A DNA stretch of 64,000 nt, taken from VBDM01 sp964430565. GTDB lineage: Bacteria > Pseudomonadota > Gammaproteobacteria > Burkholderiales > SG8-39. Made by a program: the position numbers and the translations under genes. Location of the stretch: the NCBI GenBank assembly GCA_964430565.1, contig CAYSFD010000051.1, positions 62,001 to 126,000 of the forward strand. The letters run 5' to 3'. Numbering within the stretch: the stretch's first letter is position 1; each line of letters opens with the position of its first letter. Below are positions 17,471 to 25,151 of this stretch, one piece after another. Under the pieces are notes generated by a model. That model was not told where the DNA came from. It ran no database searches and saw only the letters and a list, made by a program, of their open reading frames with translations.

Positions 17471-19338
17471 TGTCGGGCTCCGCTCCGCTCAGGCGGACGC
17501 GTTTCGGGCCGATCGGCGTAGATGTTTCGAGGTCCTTAGGCGATGTGACCTACCTCCGATCGCCCTATCCCCTTGGGGTCTACCCGAGGACCCTCACCGA
17601 GCGGCTCCTGCACTGGGCGCGCCTCGTACCCGATCGCACCTGTATAGCCGGCCGTGACCGAGCAGGTCATTGGAGGGTGCTTGACTACGCCGCGAGCCTG
17701 CGGCACGTGCGCTCGATCGGGCAGGCGCTCCTGGACAGAAAGCTGTCCGAGAATCGGCCGGTCGTGATCCTCTCGGAGAACGATGTCGAGCACGGATTGC
17801 TTGCGCTTGCGGCAATGCATGTGGGGGTGCTCTTCGCGCCGGTATCGCCGGCCTATTCGCTCGTGTCCTCCGATTTCAGCCGGCTGCGGCATATCCTCTC
17901 GCTGCTCAAGCCGGGACTGGTATTTGCTGCAGACGGGCGCCGCTATGCTCGCGCGATCGCGGCGACCGTCCCGGCCGACGTGGAACTGATTGTAGCTGGG
18001 GAGGCACCCGAAGGGCGTCGCGCGACGCCTTTCGCCACGCTGGAACGGACCGAAGCGACCGAGGCGGTGGAGCGAGCCTACGAGAATGTCGGGCCCGATA
18101 CGGTTGCGAAAATCCTCTTCACCTCCGGCTCCACGTCCCACCCGAAGGGTGTAATCAACACACAGCGGATGCTCTGCAGCAACCAGCAGATGATCCTGCA
18201 GACGCTGGCGTTTCTCGGAGACACCCCGCCCGTGCTGCTCGACTGGTCGCCGTGGCACCACACGGCGGGCGGAAACCACAACTTCGGACTGGTCATCTAC
18301 AACGGCGGCTCGCTTTACATCGACGACGGTAAGCCGGGCCTCGGCGAGATCGACAAGACCGTGCGCAACCTGCGGGAAATCGCGCCGACCTTCTATTTCA
18401 ACGTTCCCAAGGGCTATGAGGACCTCATTCCCTATCTGCGGCGTGAGCCTGCGCTGCGGCAGAAGTTTTTCAGTCGGCTCTCGATGCTGCTCTATGCGGG
18501 CGCAGGCATGTCCCAAAATGTGTGGGACGCGCTCGAGGAGCTTGCGGCGGAAACCTGCGGCGAGCGCGTTCCCCTGATCACGGCACTCGGTTCGACCGAA
18601 ACGGCGCCGTTCGCGCTGTGCGGCAACTGGGATACCGGCGGTCGCGCCGGCGTCATCGGCCTTCCCGCGCCGGGTTTGGAAGCGAAGCTCGTCCCGAACG
18701 GTGAGAAGATCGAGATCCGAGTACGTGGCCCCAATATCACGCCGGGTTACCTGCACGAGGAAGCGCTCACTCGGGAGGCGTTCGACGAAGAGGGCTACTA
18801 TCGCATGGGTGACGCGGTGAAATTCGTCGAGTCGGCGGACCCGAAGAAGGGGTTGCTCTTCGACGGTCGCATCGCGGAGGATTTCAAGCTTTCGACGGGT
18901 ACCTGGGTCAACGTTGGGGCGCTTAGGGCAAAAGTGATCCTCGAGGGCGCGCCTTATGTGCGGGACGTGGTAATCGCGGGACACGACCGGGACTGCATCG
19001 CCGTGCTCGTCTTTCCCAATCTAGCGGCCTGCCGGGAGTTTTGCAGCGGCGCGCCGGATTCCGAAGTCTTTGGCAACAGATTCGTGCGCGCGTGTTTCGA
19101 GACCCTGCTGAAGCGTTTGGTCGCAGACAGCACCGGCAGCTCCAACCGGGTCGCTCGAATGATCCTGCTCGAAGCGCCGCCGTCGATCGATGCGCACGAA
19201 ATCACCGATAAGGGCTCGATCAACCAGAGCGCGGTCCTAAAAAACCGGGCGGATCTCGTCGAAGAACTTTACCGCAGGCCGCTTTCGCCCAAGGTCATCG
19301 CGGTGGGCGCAGAGGGAGGGACGCGCGCCGCAGCCTAG
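17470..19338 (+). CDS. Feruloyl-CoA synthetase-type acyl-CoA ligase (ANL superfamily)
   Basis: 622-aa ATP/CoA-dependent ligase. Motifs: phosphate loop TSGSTSHPKG (218-227), GSTETAP (374-380), YYRMGD (about 443) and the Fcs-type hinge FDGRIAEDFKLSTGTWV (463 on), ending with TDKGSINQSAVLKNR that carries the adenylation Lys. This hinge and C-terminal pattern distinguish the hydroxycinnamate (feruloyl-CoA) ligases from fatty-acyl ligases. The one-base overlap with the crotonase gene indicates one operon. No vanillin dehydrogenase gene lies nearby, so the true substrate may be another aryl or branched acid. Confidence 0.85.
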   Translation: MSGSAPLRRTRFGPIGVDVSRSLGDVTYLRSPYPLGVYPRTLTERLLHWARLVPDRTCIAGRDRAGHWRVLDYAASLRHVRSIGQALLDRKLSENRPVVILSENDVEHGLLALAAMHVGVLFAPVSPAYSLVSSDFSRLRHILSLLKPGLVFAADGRRYARAIAATVPADVELIVAGEAPEGRRATPFATLERTEATEAVERAYENVGPDTVAKILFTSGSTSHPKGVINTQRMLCSNQQMILQTLAFLGDTPPVLLDWSPWHHTAGGNHNFGLVIYNGGSLYIDDGKPGLGEIDKTVRNLREIAPTFYFNVPKGYEDLIPYLRREPALRQKFFSRLSMLLYAGAGMSQNVWDALEELAAETCGERVPLITALGSTETAPFALCGNWDTGGRAGVIGLPAPGLEAKLVPNGEKIEIRVRGPNITPGYLHEEALTREAFDEEGYYRMGDAVKFVESADPKKGLLFDGRIAEDFKLSTGTWVNVGALRAKVILEGAPYVRDVVIAGHDRDCIAVLVFPNLAACREFCSGAPDSEVFGNRFVRACFETLLKRLVADSTGSSNRVARMILLEAPPSIDAHEITDKGSINQSAVLKNRADLVEELYRRPLSPKVIAVGAEGGTRAAA

Positions 19339-19375
19339 CCGGACAGGGCTTTTGTTTCTTTGCAGACGACAAACA

Positions 19376-19399
19376 AAAAGCCCTGGCTTGCGCCAGGGC
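19376..19399 (-). terminator. Rho-independent terminator of the phasin gene
   Basis: Perfect 10-bp stem AAGCCCTGGC / GCCAGGGCTT with a 4-nt loop; on the minus strand it is followed by TTTGTTTG, giving a U-rich tail. On the plus strand the tail is not U-rich, so it mainly ends the phasin transcript, although the hairpin may also limit read-through from the ligase gene. Confidence 0.8.
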
Positions 19400-19403
19400 T
19401 TTA

Positions 19404-19440
19404 GGGCGCCCCACAGAGAGGAGGAGGAGGACTGTGGGGC
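19404..19440 (-). ncRNA. 3' UTR hairpin with anti-Shine-Dalgarno loop (candidate sRNA)
   Basis: A perfect 11-bp GC stem (GCGCCCCACAG / CTGTGGGGCGC) encloses a 15-nt loop. In the phasin transcript the loop reads UCCUCCUCCUCCUCU, complementary to Shine-Dalgarno sequences. It starts 18 nt after the phasin stop and is followed at once by the intrinsic terminator. A stable hairpin with a CCUCCUCC loop followed by a terminator is the layout of the CcsR/cuckoo-type sRNAs released from mRNA 3' ends in other proteobacteria. Whether an RNA is processed here is inference. Confidence 0.5.
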
Positions 19441-19458
19441 GCGGTAAAACTTGCGAAT

Positions 19459-20007
19459 CTAGGCTGTCGCGCGCTGCTTCCGGTGGGTTTCCTTTGCGGC
19501 CGTGGTCGCTGCGGCGAAATTCGCCTCGGCGATCTCGGCGGCTTGTTTCGCCACCTTGCTGAAGCTTTCGTAGGCGGAGTTGGTCGCGGCGAGTGCGGAC
19601 TTCACGGCAGCGACTGCGGTCTCGGACCCGGCGGGGGCGTTTTTCGAGACGTTGTCGATAAGTCCGGCCAGGTTCTTGTTAAACTCGGCCACTCGCGCTT
19701 CGAAAAACTTCGCCAGCTCGCCCTGCGCTTGAGATGCAACCTCATATACGCTGCGTGAGTAGGCAATGGCCTTTTCGATCGCCGGCTGGGCAGTTGCTGC
19801 GGTCAAATTGACGTATTCCTGGGCGTCTCTGGCGCCGAGCAGCGCCTTGGCGTGACCGGTGCCCTCTTCATAGGCGGTCTTGGTCGCACTGACGTTCAGT
19901 GTGGACAGGCGTTCGAAAGCGGCAAGTTGGGAACTTGCGAGACCTAGAATGGCCTCGACGCCGGCCTTGTTCGCGGTGGCGATTTGTTCGGGTGTAATAG
20001 AGTTCAT
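19459..20007 (-). CDS. phaP: Phasin (PHB granule-associated protein)
   Basis: 182-aa phasin_2-type protein that coats polyhydroxybutyrate granules. Start at 20007 (MNSITPEQIATANKAG): the ATG two codons upstream abuts the GGAG and is too close. The body is amphipathic helix rich in Ala, with FERLSTLNVSATK, LASSQLAAF and SVYEVASQAQGELAKFFEARV, and a basic C-terminal tail (HRKQRATA). It is monocistronic, with its own promoter, operators and terminator. Other pha genes (phaC, phaR) are not in the window. Confidence 0.9.
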   Translation of the reverse strand: MNSITPEQIATANKAGVEAILGLASSQLAAFERLSTLNVSATKTAYEEGTGHAKALLGARDAQEYVNLTAATAQPAIEKAIAYSRSVYEVASQAQGELAKFFEARVAEFNKNLAGLIDNVSKNAPAGSETAVAAVKSALAATNSAYESFSKVAKQAAEIAEANFAAATTAAKETHRKQRATA

Positions 20008-20040
20008 GGTCATCTCCGTAAGAACGGGGTTGGAAAAATA

Positions 20041-20051
20041 TTGCACTGCAA
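20041..20051. promoter_or_regulatory. Candidate PhaR operator 1
   Basis: Perfect palindrome TTGCACTGCAA, containing TGC-N3-GCA as in published PhaR recognition sites of PHB-accumulating proteobacteria. It lies just downstream of the -10 element of the phasin promoter, at the expected transcription start, ideal for repression that is lifted when PhaR binds PHB. Confidence 0.55.
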
Positions 20052-20060
20052 CAAACACGA

Positions 20061-20088
20061 ATTCTACAGGTGAAAATGATCGTGTCAA
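20061..20088 (-). promoter_or_regulatory. Sigma-70 promoter of phaP
   Basis: On the minus strand: TTGACA (20088-20083, perfect -35), a 16-bp spacer and TAGAAT (20066-20061, 5 of 6). Expected start near 20054, giving a leader of about 45 nt with GGAG before the ATG. Flanked by the two TGC-N3-GCA palindromes. Confidence 0.65.
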
Positions 20089-20098
20089 GAGAAATATG

Positions 20099-20109
20099 CT
20101 GCAATGCAA
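20099..20109. promoter_or_regulatory. Candidate PhaR operator 2
   Basis: CTGCAATGCAA, again TGC-N3-GCA, one base from the symmetry of operator 1. It lies about 10 bp upstream of the phaP -35 element, so the two sites bracket the promoter. Confidence 0.45.
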
Positions 20110-20249
20110 GATACCTGGTCCATCATTCGGAACAACTCCACATAAACAAAGACATATAGCTGAGCTGCTCCTCGCGCGTCTGCCCTGAAGTCAGTAGCAC
20201 TAATGCGTAACCCATTGCTTTTACATATGACTCTTCTTTCCAACCAATC

Positions 20250-21152
20250 ATGAGCACGCGCCATGACGCGCTGCCGCCGTCGATCATCGTCCTGGTAGTC
20301 CTGCTTGCGCTGGGCTGGGGATCAAATTGGCCGCTGATGAAGGTCGTGATGACCGAAATGGCGCCCCTGCATTTCCGCGTTTTGTGTCTGATCGCCGGCG
20401 CCGCGGGCCTCTTCGCCATCGCACGTGCCAACCGGCTGCCGATCCGGGTCCCTCGTGGCCAATGGCCGCGGTTGATCGCGATCGCGGCATTCAATGTGGC
20501 TGCCTGGAATGTCCTAGCGGTGTACGGCGTCACATTCATGGAATCGGGCCGCGCGGTGATTCTCGCGTATACCTTTCCGGTGTGGGGCGTGCTGCTCGGC
20601 GTCTGGTTCCTGCATGAGCCGCTGACCGGGAGGCGTCTCGCAGGAGTGGTTCTGGGTCTCCTCGGGATGCTGTTGCTCCTCGGCGAGGAGATGCGCGCCG
20701 TCGGGCGTTCGCCGACCGGGGCGCTGTTGCTCATCGCCTCGGCGATCAGCTGGGCAATCAGCACGGCCATCATGAAGCGCTGGCCGGTCGATCTGCCGAC
20801 TACATCATTTACCGGTTGGCAGATGCTGCTTGCCCTCCTGCCGATTCTCTCTGGCGCGCTAATTTTCGAGAAAGGGAGCTTTTCGCCGTTTGAGCTATCA
20901 ACCTTGCCCTTGCTGGGGTTGATCTATAACGCGATCGTCAGTTCGATCTTCTGCAACTGGGCCTGGATCAAGATCGCGACTCACGCGCCGATCAGTGTCT
21001 CCTCTCTCTCCACGCTGATGATTCCGATCGTGGGCGTGTTCAGCGGCATGTTCGTGCTCGGCGAGCGCCCGCAGTGGAGCGATTTCGCCGCGCTCCTCCT
21101 TGTCGTCGCGGCGGTCGCGGTCGTCCTCATGCCGCAGCGCAGGACGGCCTGA
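20250..21152 (+). CDS. EamA/DMT-family transporter
   Basis: 300-aa inner-membrane protein with ten predicted TM segments in two EamA repeats (about 10-135 and 150-295). Motifs: GWGSNWPLMK at the first TM, ESGRAVILAYTFPVWG at the end of repeat one, and SVSSLSTLMIPIVGVFSGMFVLGE at the matching point in repeat two. Family members export amino acids or metabolites. It is a lone gene: the divergent phaP lies 242 bp upstream and a hydrolase gene starts 46 bp downstream. Substrate not assignable. Confidence 0.88.
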   Translation: MSTRHDALPPSIIVLVVLLALGWGSNWPLMKVVMTEMAPLHFRVLCLIAGAAGLFAIARANRLPIRVPRGQWPRLIAIAAFNVAAWNVLAVYGVTFMESGRAVILAYTFPVWGVLLGVWFLHEPLTGRRLAGVVLGLLGMLLLLGEEMRAVGRSPTGALLLIASAISWAISTAIMKRWPVDLPTTSFTGWQMLLALLPILSGALIFEKGSFSPFELSTLPLLGLIYNAIVSSIFCNWAWIKIATHAPISVSSLSTLMIPIVGVFSGMFVLGERPQWSDFAALLLVVAAVAVVLMPQRRTA

Positions 21153-21198
21153 TCGGTAGTCCCCAGTTTATGAGCGAGCCGCGCGTTAAACTGCACTG

Positions 21199-21993
21199 AT
21201 GGTCGTGTCGCTCGTCAAGATCGTCGTCGGCGTTGCCCTGGGCGTGCTGCTATTCATGTGGCTTTTCCAGGAGCGCATGATGTTCTTTCCACGGTCGCTG
21301 GAGTCCCGCCCCACGCCGGGCCCCAATATCGAGGACGTGACCGTCGTCGCTGCGGACGGCGCAAAACTGCGCGGCTGGTTGGTCAAAGGCGTCGGGACGT
21401 CCGCGCCGCTGGTTATCTACTTCGGCGGTAACGCGGAGGAGGTCTCCTGGCTCGCCGGCGTCGCAGACCAGTTCGCGGGCTGGTCGTTGCTGCTCGTGAA
21501 CTTTCGCGGCTACGGCGAAAGCGATGGCAAGCCCGGCGAGAAGGAACTCTTCGAGGACGCACTCGTGATTCACGATTACGCGAAGCTGCGCCCCGACGTG
21601 AGTCCCGAGCGTATCGTCGCGATGGGCCGCAGCCTTGGGAGCGGGGTCGCGGTTCACCTTGCGGCGCATCGCCCCGTGCGCGGCGTGATTCTGGTGTCGC
21701 CCTATGACAGCATCGCCGAAGTGGCGAAGCGCCACTATCCGTTTCTGCCGGTGTCGCTCATGCTGCGGCACCGCTTCGACTCGCTGGCCCGCGCGCCGCA
21801 GATCGAGGCTCCGCTCTTGTGCCTGGTTGCGACCGAAGACCGGATCATCCCGTCCGCGCATTCGCGCGTCCTGTTCGAAGCCTGGCGTGGCGCGAAGACC
21901 TGGCGCGAGGTTCCCCGATCGGATCACGACAGCATCTCAGGCGAGCCCGAGTACTGGCGCTCGATCGCGGAGTTTCTAAAGGCGCTACGCTAA
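21199..21993 (+). CDS. Membrane-anchored alpha/beta hydrolase (BEM46-like)
   Basis: 264-aa protein: one N-terminal TM anchor (LVKIVVGVALGVLLFMWLF) followed by an alpha/beta hydrolase domain. FFPRSLESRP and LLVNFRGYGESDGKPGE are typical of the BEM46/FrsA-like group. Nucleophile in GRSLGSG (Ser145), acid probably in ATEDRIIP, catalytic His243 in SDHDSIS. The catalytic domain is probably periplasmic-facing or membrane-surface. Substrate unknown. Separate from the following thioredoxin gene by 62 bp. Confidence 0.82.
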   Translation: MVVSLVKIVVGVALGVLLFMWLFQERMMFFPRSLESRPTPGPNIEDVTVVAADGAKLRGWLVKGVGTSAPLVIYFGGNAEEVSWLAGVADQFAGWSLLLVNFRGYGESDGKPGEKELFEDALVIHDYAKLRPDVSPERIVAMGRSLGSGVAVHLAAHRPVRGVILVSPYDSIAEVAKRHYPFLPVSLMLRHRFDSLARAPQIEAPLLCLVATEDRIIPSAHSRVLFEAWRGAKTWREVPRSDHDSISGEPEYWRSIAEFLKALR

Positions 21994-22055
21994 GCTGGGG
22001 GCGGAAACGCCACTGCTATACTGCTGACCGTTCAACGAATTCCGGAGATTTCCGC

Positions 22056-22436
22056 ATGACGACCGTGGTGCTGACGAAGGATAATTTCGAGCAGGTTGTG
22101 AACGGCAACGACATGGTCCTCGTCGATTTCTGGGCGCCCTGGTGCGGGCCCTGCAAGGGCTTCGCGCCGGTATTCGAGGCGGCCTCGGAAAAGCACGCCG
22201 ACATCATTTTCGGCAAGGTGAACAGCGACGACGAACAGGAACTCGCCGCCTCGTTCAACATCCGCTCGATACCCACCCTGATGCTGTTCCGCGAAAAGGT
22301 GATCCTTTTCTCCCAAGCGGGAGCGATTCCCGGCTCAGCGTTGGAGCAGGTTATCGCGAAAGGCAAGGAACTCGACATGGCGGAAGTGCGCAAGGAGTTG
22401 GCCGAGCGCGAGGACACGCCCGCAGCCCAACCTTAA
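22056..22436 (+). CDS. Thioredoxin-family protein
   Basis: 126-aa cytoplasmic thioredoxin. ATG at 22056, after GGAG at good spacing; longer frame upstream runs through the hydrolase gene and is not used. Active site WCGPCKG (Cys30, Cys33), cis-Pro segment IRSIPTLMLF. It has an extra C-terminal helix of about 20 residues (VRKELAEREDTPAAQP) compared with Trx1 (about 108 aa). The canonical GP-C-K-G followed by FAPVFE marks it as a side branch, not the main trxA. Confidence 0.9.
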   Translation: MTTVVLTKDNFEQVVNGNDMVLVDFWAPWCGPCKGFAPVFEAASEKHADIIFGKVNSDDEQELAASFNIRSIPTLMLFREKVILFSQAGAIPGSALEQVIAKGKELDMAEVRKELAEREDTPAAQP

Positions 22437-22489
22437 ACGGCCCCGTCTTCGGCCTCCGGCTCCGGAGGTGCCGGGAAACGCAAAAAATA

Positions 22490-22520
22490 AAAAAGGCAGG
22501 GAAATCCTCCCTGCCTTTTT
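22490..22520. terminator. Bidirectional Rho-independent terminator
   Basis: Thirteen-bp perfect stem AAAAAGGCAGGGA / TCCCTGCCTTTTT with a 5-nt loop; A-run on one side and T-run on the other make it work in both directions. It ends the thioredoxin gene (+) and the Lys-rich peptide gene (-). The GGCAGGG/CCCTGCC stem recurs behind the paralogous peptide at 47485-47514. Confidence 0.85.
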
Positions 22521-22536
22521 CAGCGCGTCGGGAACC

Positions 22537-22752
22537 TTACTTCTTCGCTTCGTCCTTCTTGGCAGCCTTCGTGTCTTTCTTAGCGGCCTTGGCGTCCTTC
22601 TTGGCGGGGGCTTTCTTTGCGGCCTTCTTATCGCCGTCTTTCTTCATCTCATCTTTCTTCGCGGGCTGGGCGCCGGCGTGAGACGCCGCGACGGCAAAGC
22701 CGCTCGAAAGAGCGAAGACTGCAGCAATCAACAACGAAAAAAGTTTCTTCAT
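22537..22752 (-). CDS. Small secreted Lys/Ala-rich protein, copy A
   Basis: 71 aa: signal peptide (MKKLFSLLIAAVFALSSG..., cut after AVA), then ASHAGAQPAKKDEMKKDGDK and repeated KKDxKAAKK units; the mature part is roughly half Lys/Asp. It is a paralogue of the 74-aa protein at 47240-47464: same signal peptide, same ASHAGAQP start, same KKDEMKKD block. Similar short Lys-rich exported peptides are seen in many betaproteobacteria but have no firm function; polyanion or envelope binding is a guess. Has its own ribosome site (GAGGAGAG) and terminator. Confidence 0.7.
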   Translation of the reverse strand: MKKLFSLLIAAVFALSSGFAVAASHAGAQPAKKDEMKKDGDKKAAKKAPAKKDAKAAKKDTKAAKKDEAKK

Positions 22753-22939
22753 TTGATCTCTCCTCTGAGCGTTTTTAGAATGATCCGGTCACCGGAAGCC
22801 GGTCAACCAGCGCCTATCCTATCAGAGAACCTTGAAAACGCGAAGGTTTTCCTGAGAGTCGGTCGGCGGCGCCCACGCGGCATATGGAATCGCCGGTACC
22901 CTATTGGTTTTTCTATGGACCAGGCACTCTAATCAACCC

Positions 22940-23983
22940 GTGAGAACCGGCATCTACCACGCCCTCGCAGCTGCGGTCCTGTTCGGGGCGAGCACGCCGA
23001 TCGCCAAGCTGCTCGTCGGGGCAATCGAGCCGGTCATGCTGGCCGGCCTCTTCTACGCGGGATCGGGATTGGGCCTGGGTTTGTGGCTCGCGCTGCGTGG
23101 CCCGGCCGAGTCAGGGGCCGAGCGCCCGCGGTTCGCGCCGGGCGATTACCGATGGCTCGCCGGGGCCGTCATTTCGGGTGGCGTGATCGGACCCGCGCTC
23201 CTCATGCTCGGCCTGGTCGCCACCGCTGCCTCTGCCGCGTCGCTGCTCCTCAACCTCGAGGGTGTATTTACCGCGCTTCTTGCCTGGTTCGCGTTCCGGG
23301 AGAATTTCGACCGCCGCGTGATGTTCGGAATGTTCCTGATCGTCTGCGGCGGGGTGGTCCTCGCCTGGCGGCCGGGCGAACTGGCCGTGTCCTGGTCGGC
23401 GCTCGCGGTGGCAGGGGCCTGTTTGTTCTGGGCGCTCGACAACAATCTCACGCGCAGGATCTCCTCAGGCGATGCAGTCAAGATTGCCGGCATCAAGGGT
23501 CTTGCGGCAGGCGCGGTCAACATTCTTCTAGCGCTGACCTTCGGCGCTGCGCTGCCGGCGCCGGATCTGGCCTTCGCCGCGGCGCTGGTGGGGCTGCTTG
23601 GCTACGGGATCAGCTTGGCCCTGTTCGTAGTGGCGCTGCGCCATCTCGGTACGGCGCGGACCGGTGCGTATTTTTCAACCGCGCCGTTTATCGGCGCGGC
23701 GTTGTCGTTTGCGCTGCTCGGCGAGGCGCCGGACGCCTGGTTCTGGACTGCCTCGGTATTGATGGCGGCGGGCGTTATCCTGCATCTCACCGAGTACCAT
23801 AAACACTTGCACGGACACGAAGCGCTTACCCATGTCCACTCCCATCTGCACGACGAACACCATCGTCACCGCCACGCCTTCGTCTGGAACGGCGCCGAGC
23901 CGCACGCGCATGCCCACCAACATGAGCGGCTGAGCCACAGCCATCCGCACTTTCCGGACATTCATCATCGGCACGATCATTGA
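22940..23983 (+). CDS. EamA-family transporter with histidine-rich C-terminal tail
   Basis: About 347 aa from the GTG at 22940 (a TTG 36 bp earlier is possible; neither has a good ribosome site). Ten TM segments in two EamA repeats, the first starting YHALAAAVLFGASTPIAK, the second GACLFWALDNNLTRRIS. The last 66 residues contain 24 His (HLHGHE, HVHSHLHDEHHRHRH, HAHAHQHE, HHRHDH), an evident metal-binding or metal-sensing tail facing the cytoplasm or periplasm. It starts a run with a TPR protein and a HupE/UreJ-like protein, hinting at nickel, cobalt or zinc handling. Confidence 0.82.
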   Translation: MRTGIYHALAAAVLFGASTPIAKLLVGAIEPVMLAGLFYAGSGLGLGLWLALRGPAESGAERPRFAPGDYRWLAGAVISGGVIGPALLMLGLVATAASAASLLLNLEGVFTALLAWFAFRENFDRRVMFGMFLIVCGGVVLAWRPGELAVSWSALAVAGACLFWALDNNLTRRISSGDAVKIAGIKGLAAGAVNILLALTFGAALPAPDLAFAAALVGLLGYGISLALFVVALRHLGTARTGAYFSTAPFIGAALSFALLGEAPDAWFWTASVLMAAGVILHLTEYHKHLHGHEALTHVHSHLHDEHHRHRHAFVWNGAEPHAHAHQHERLSHSHPHFPDIHHRHDH

Positions 23984-23999
23984 CATCGCGCGTGCTCTC

Positions 24000-25151
24000 G
24001 TGCTCGCCTCGTTTGCGGTCGCGGCGCAGGCCGCGCCCTACGTCCCCGAGAACGACGCGACCGTGCTCGAGCACCTCCCCGTGAGGCCGGGCGATCCCGT
24101 CGCACGCGAGCTGCGGGGGCTGCGCGCCGAGCTTGCCCGCGACCCGCGGGATCTGGAGGTCGCGCTCCGGCTCGCCGAGCGCTACTTCGAGCTTGCAGGC
24201 GCGGAAGGCGACCCGCGCTACATCGGTTACGCCCAGGCTGCGCTCAAGCCTTGGTGGGACTTGCCCGATGCGCCGGCCGGTGCGCGCGTCATGCGCGCGA
24301 TCGTCAAGCAATACAGCCATGACTTTTCCGCGGCGCTGCGGGATCTTCAAGCCGCAACTCACGAAGACCCCAAGAACGCGCTCGCCTGGTCCTGGCGCGC
24401 TGCGATCCATATGGTGCAGGCGGACTATGCTGCCGCACGCGCCGATTGCGAGGCGCTTCTAGAGATCGAGACTGAGCTGGGCGCCGTCTCCTGCATGGCC
24501 TATGTCGACGGAACCACCGGGAAGGCCGCGGTCGCGCATCGCGCGCTCTCTACTGCGTTTGCGCGCGACTCGGGTGTCTCATCCGCAGCGAAGGTCTGGG
24601 TGTTGACGCGGCTTGCCGAGATGTCCCTGCGCCAGGGCGATGCGAAACAGGCCGAGGAGCATTTCCGGGCCGCGCTCGCTCTGGACGTGCGTGATCAGTT
24701 CCTGCTCGCGGCTTGGGCCGATTTCCTGCTCGACCAGCGTCGGCCGGCGGAAGTGGTCGCGCTGCTACGCGACTGGGTGCGATCGGACGTGCTGCTCTTG
24801 CGTCTCGCGTTCGCCGAAAAGGCGCTGGATGCACCGGCGGCGAAAGAGCACATTCAGGCGCTGAAAGCGCGTTTCGACGCCGCGGCGCTGCGCGGCGACA
24901 AGCTCCATCTGCAGGAAGAAGCGCGCTTCAACTTGTATCTGCTCGGGCAGAAAGAAAAGGCGCTCGCCCTCGCGCAGGAGAACTGGAAATCCCAGCGCGA
25001 GCCGCGCGACGCGCGCATTCTTCTGGAGGCGGCGCTGGCGACAAACGACCCTTCGGCCGCGAAGGAGGTGTTCGACTGGCTCGAGCGCTCCGGGCACGAG
25101 GATCCACGCCTTCGCCAGACTGCGGAAAAACTGAGGAGGCTTAAGCAGTGA
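24000..25151 (+). CDS. Exported TPR-repeat protein (start uncertain)
   Basis: About 383 aa. Hydrophobic start ending AVAAQAAPYVPEN looks like the end of a signal peptide, but the only standard start is GTG 24000, which gives just MLASFAVAAQA with no basic n-region. A stop at 23931 limits extension, so a non-standard ATT near 23979 would be needed for a full signal peptide. The rest is helical TPR-like (EEHFRAALALDVRDQFLLAAWADFLL; AATHEDPKNALAWSWRAAIH). Overlaps the following gene (GTGA). Its place between the His-tail transporter and HupE suggests a scaffold role in a metal-related system. Confidence 0.7.
   Translation: MLASFAVAAQAAPYVPENDATVLEHLPVRPGDPVARELRGLRAELARDPRDLEVALRLAERYFELAGAEGDPRYIGYAQAALKPWWDLPDAPAGARVMRAIVKQYSHDFSAALRDLQAATHEDPKNALAWSWRAAIHMVQADYAAARADCEALLEIETELGAVSCMAYVDGTTGKAAVAHRALSTAFARDSGVSSAAKVWVLTRLAEMSLRQGDAKQAEEHFRAALALDVRDQFLLAAWADFLLDQRRPAEVVALLRDWVRSDVLLLRLAFAEKALDAPAAKEHIQALKARFDAAALRGDKLHLQEEARFNLYLLGQKEKALALAQENWKSQREPRDARILLEAALATNDPSAAKEVFDWLERSGHEDPRLRQTAEKLRRLKQ

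Noticed and set aside
16667..19338. A complete ferulate-to-vanillin operon (fcs plus ech)
   Set aside because: The ligase fits, but the crotonase has the ordinary hydratase signature and there is no vdh, so naming it as vanillin-forming would go beyond the evidence.
19415..19429. Row of Shine-Dalgarno sequences (GGAGGAGGAGGA) on the plus strand
   Set aside because: No start codon follows at a suitable distance and the run is enclosed in a strong hairpin; it is better read as an anti-SD loop on the minus strand.
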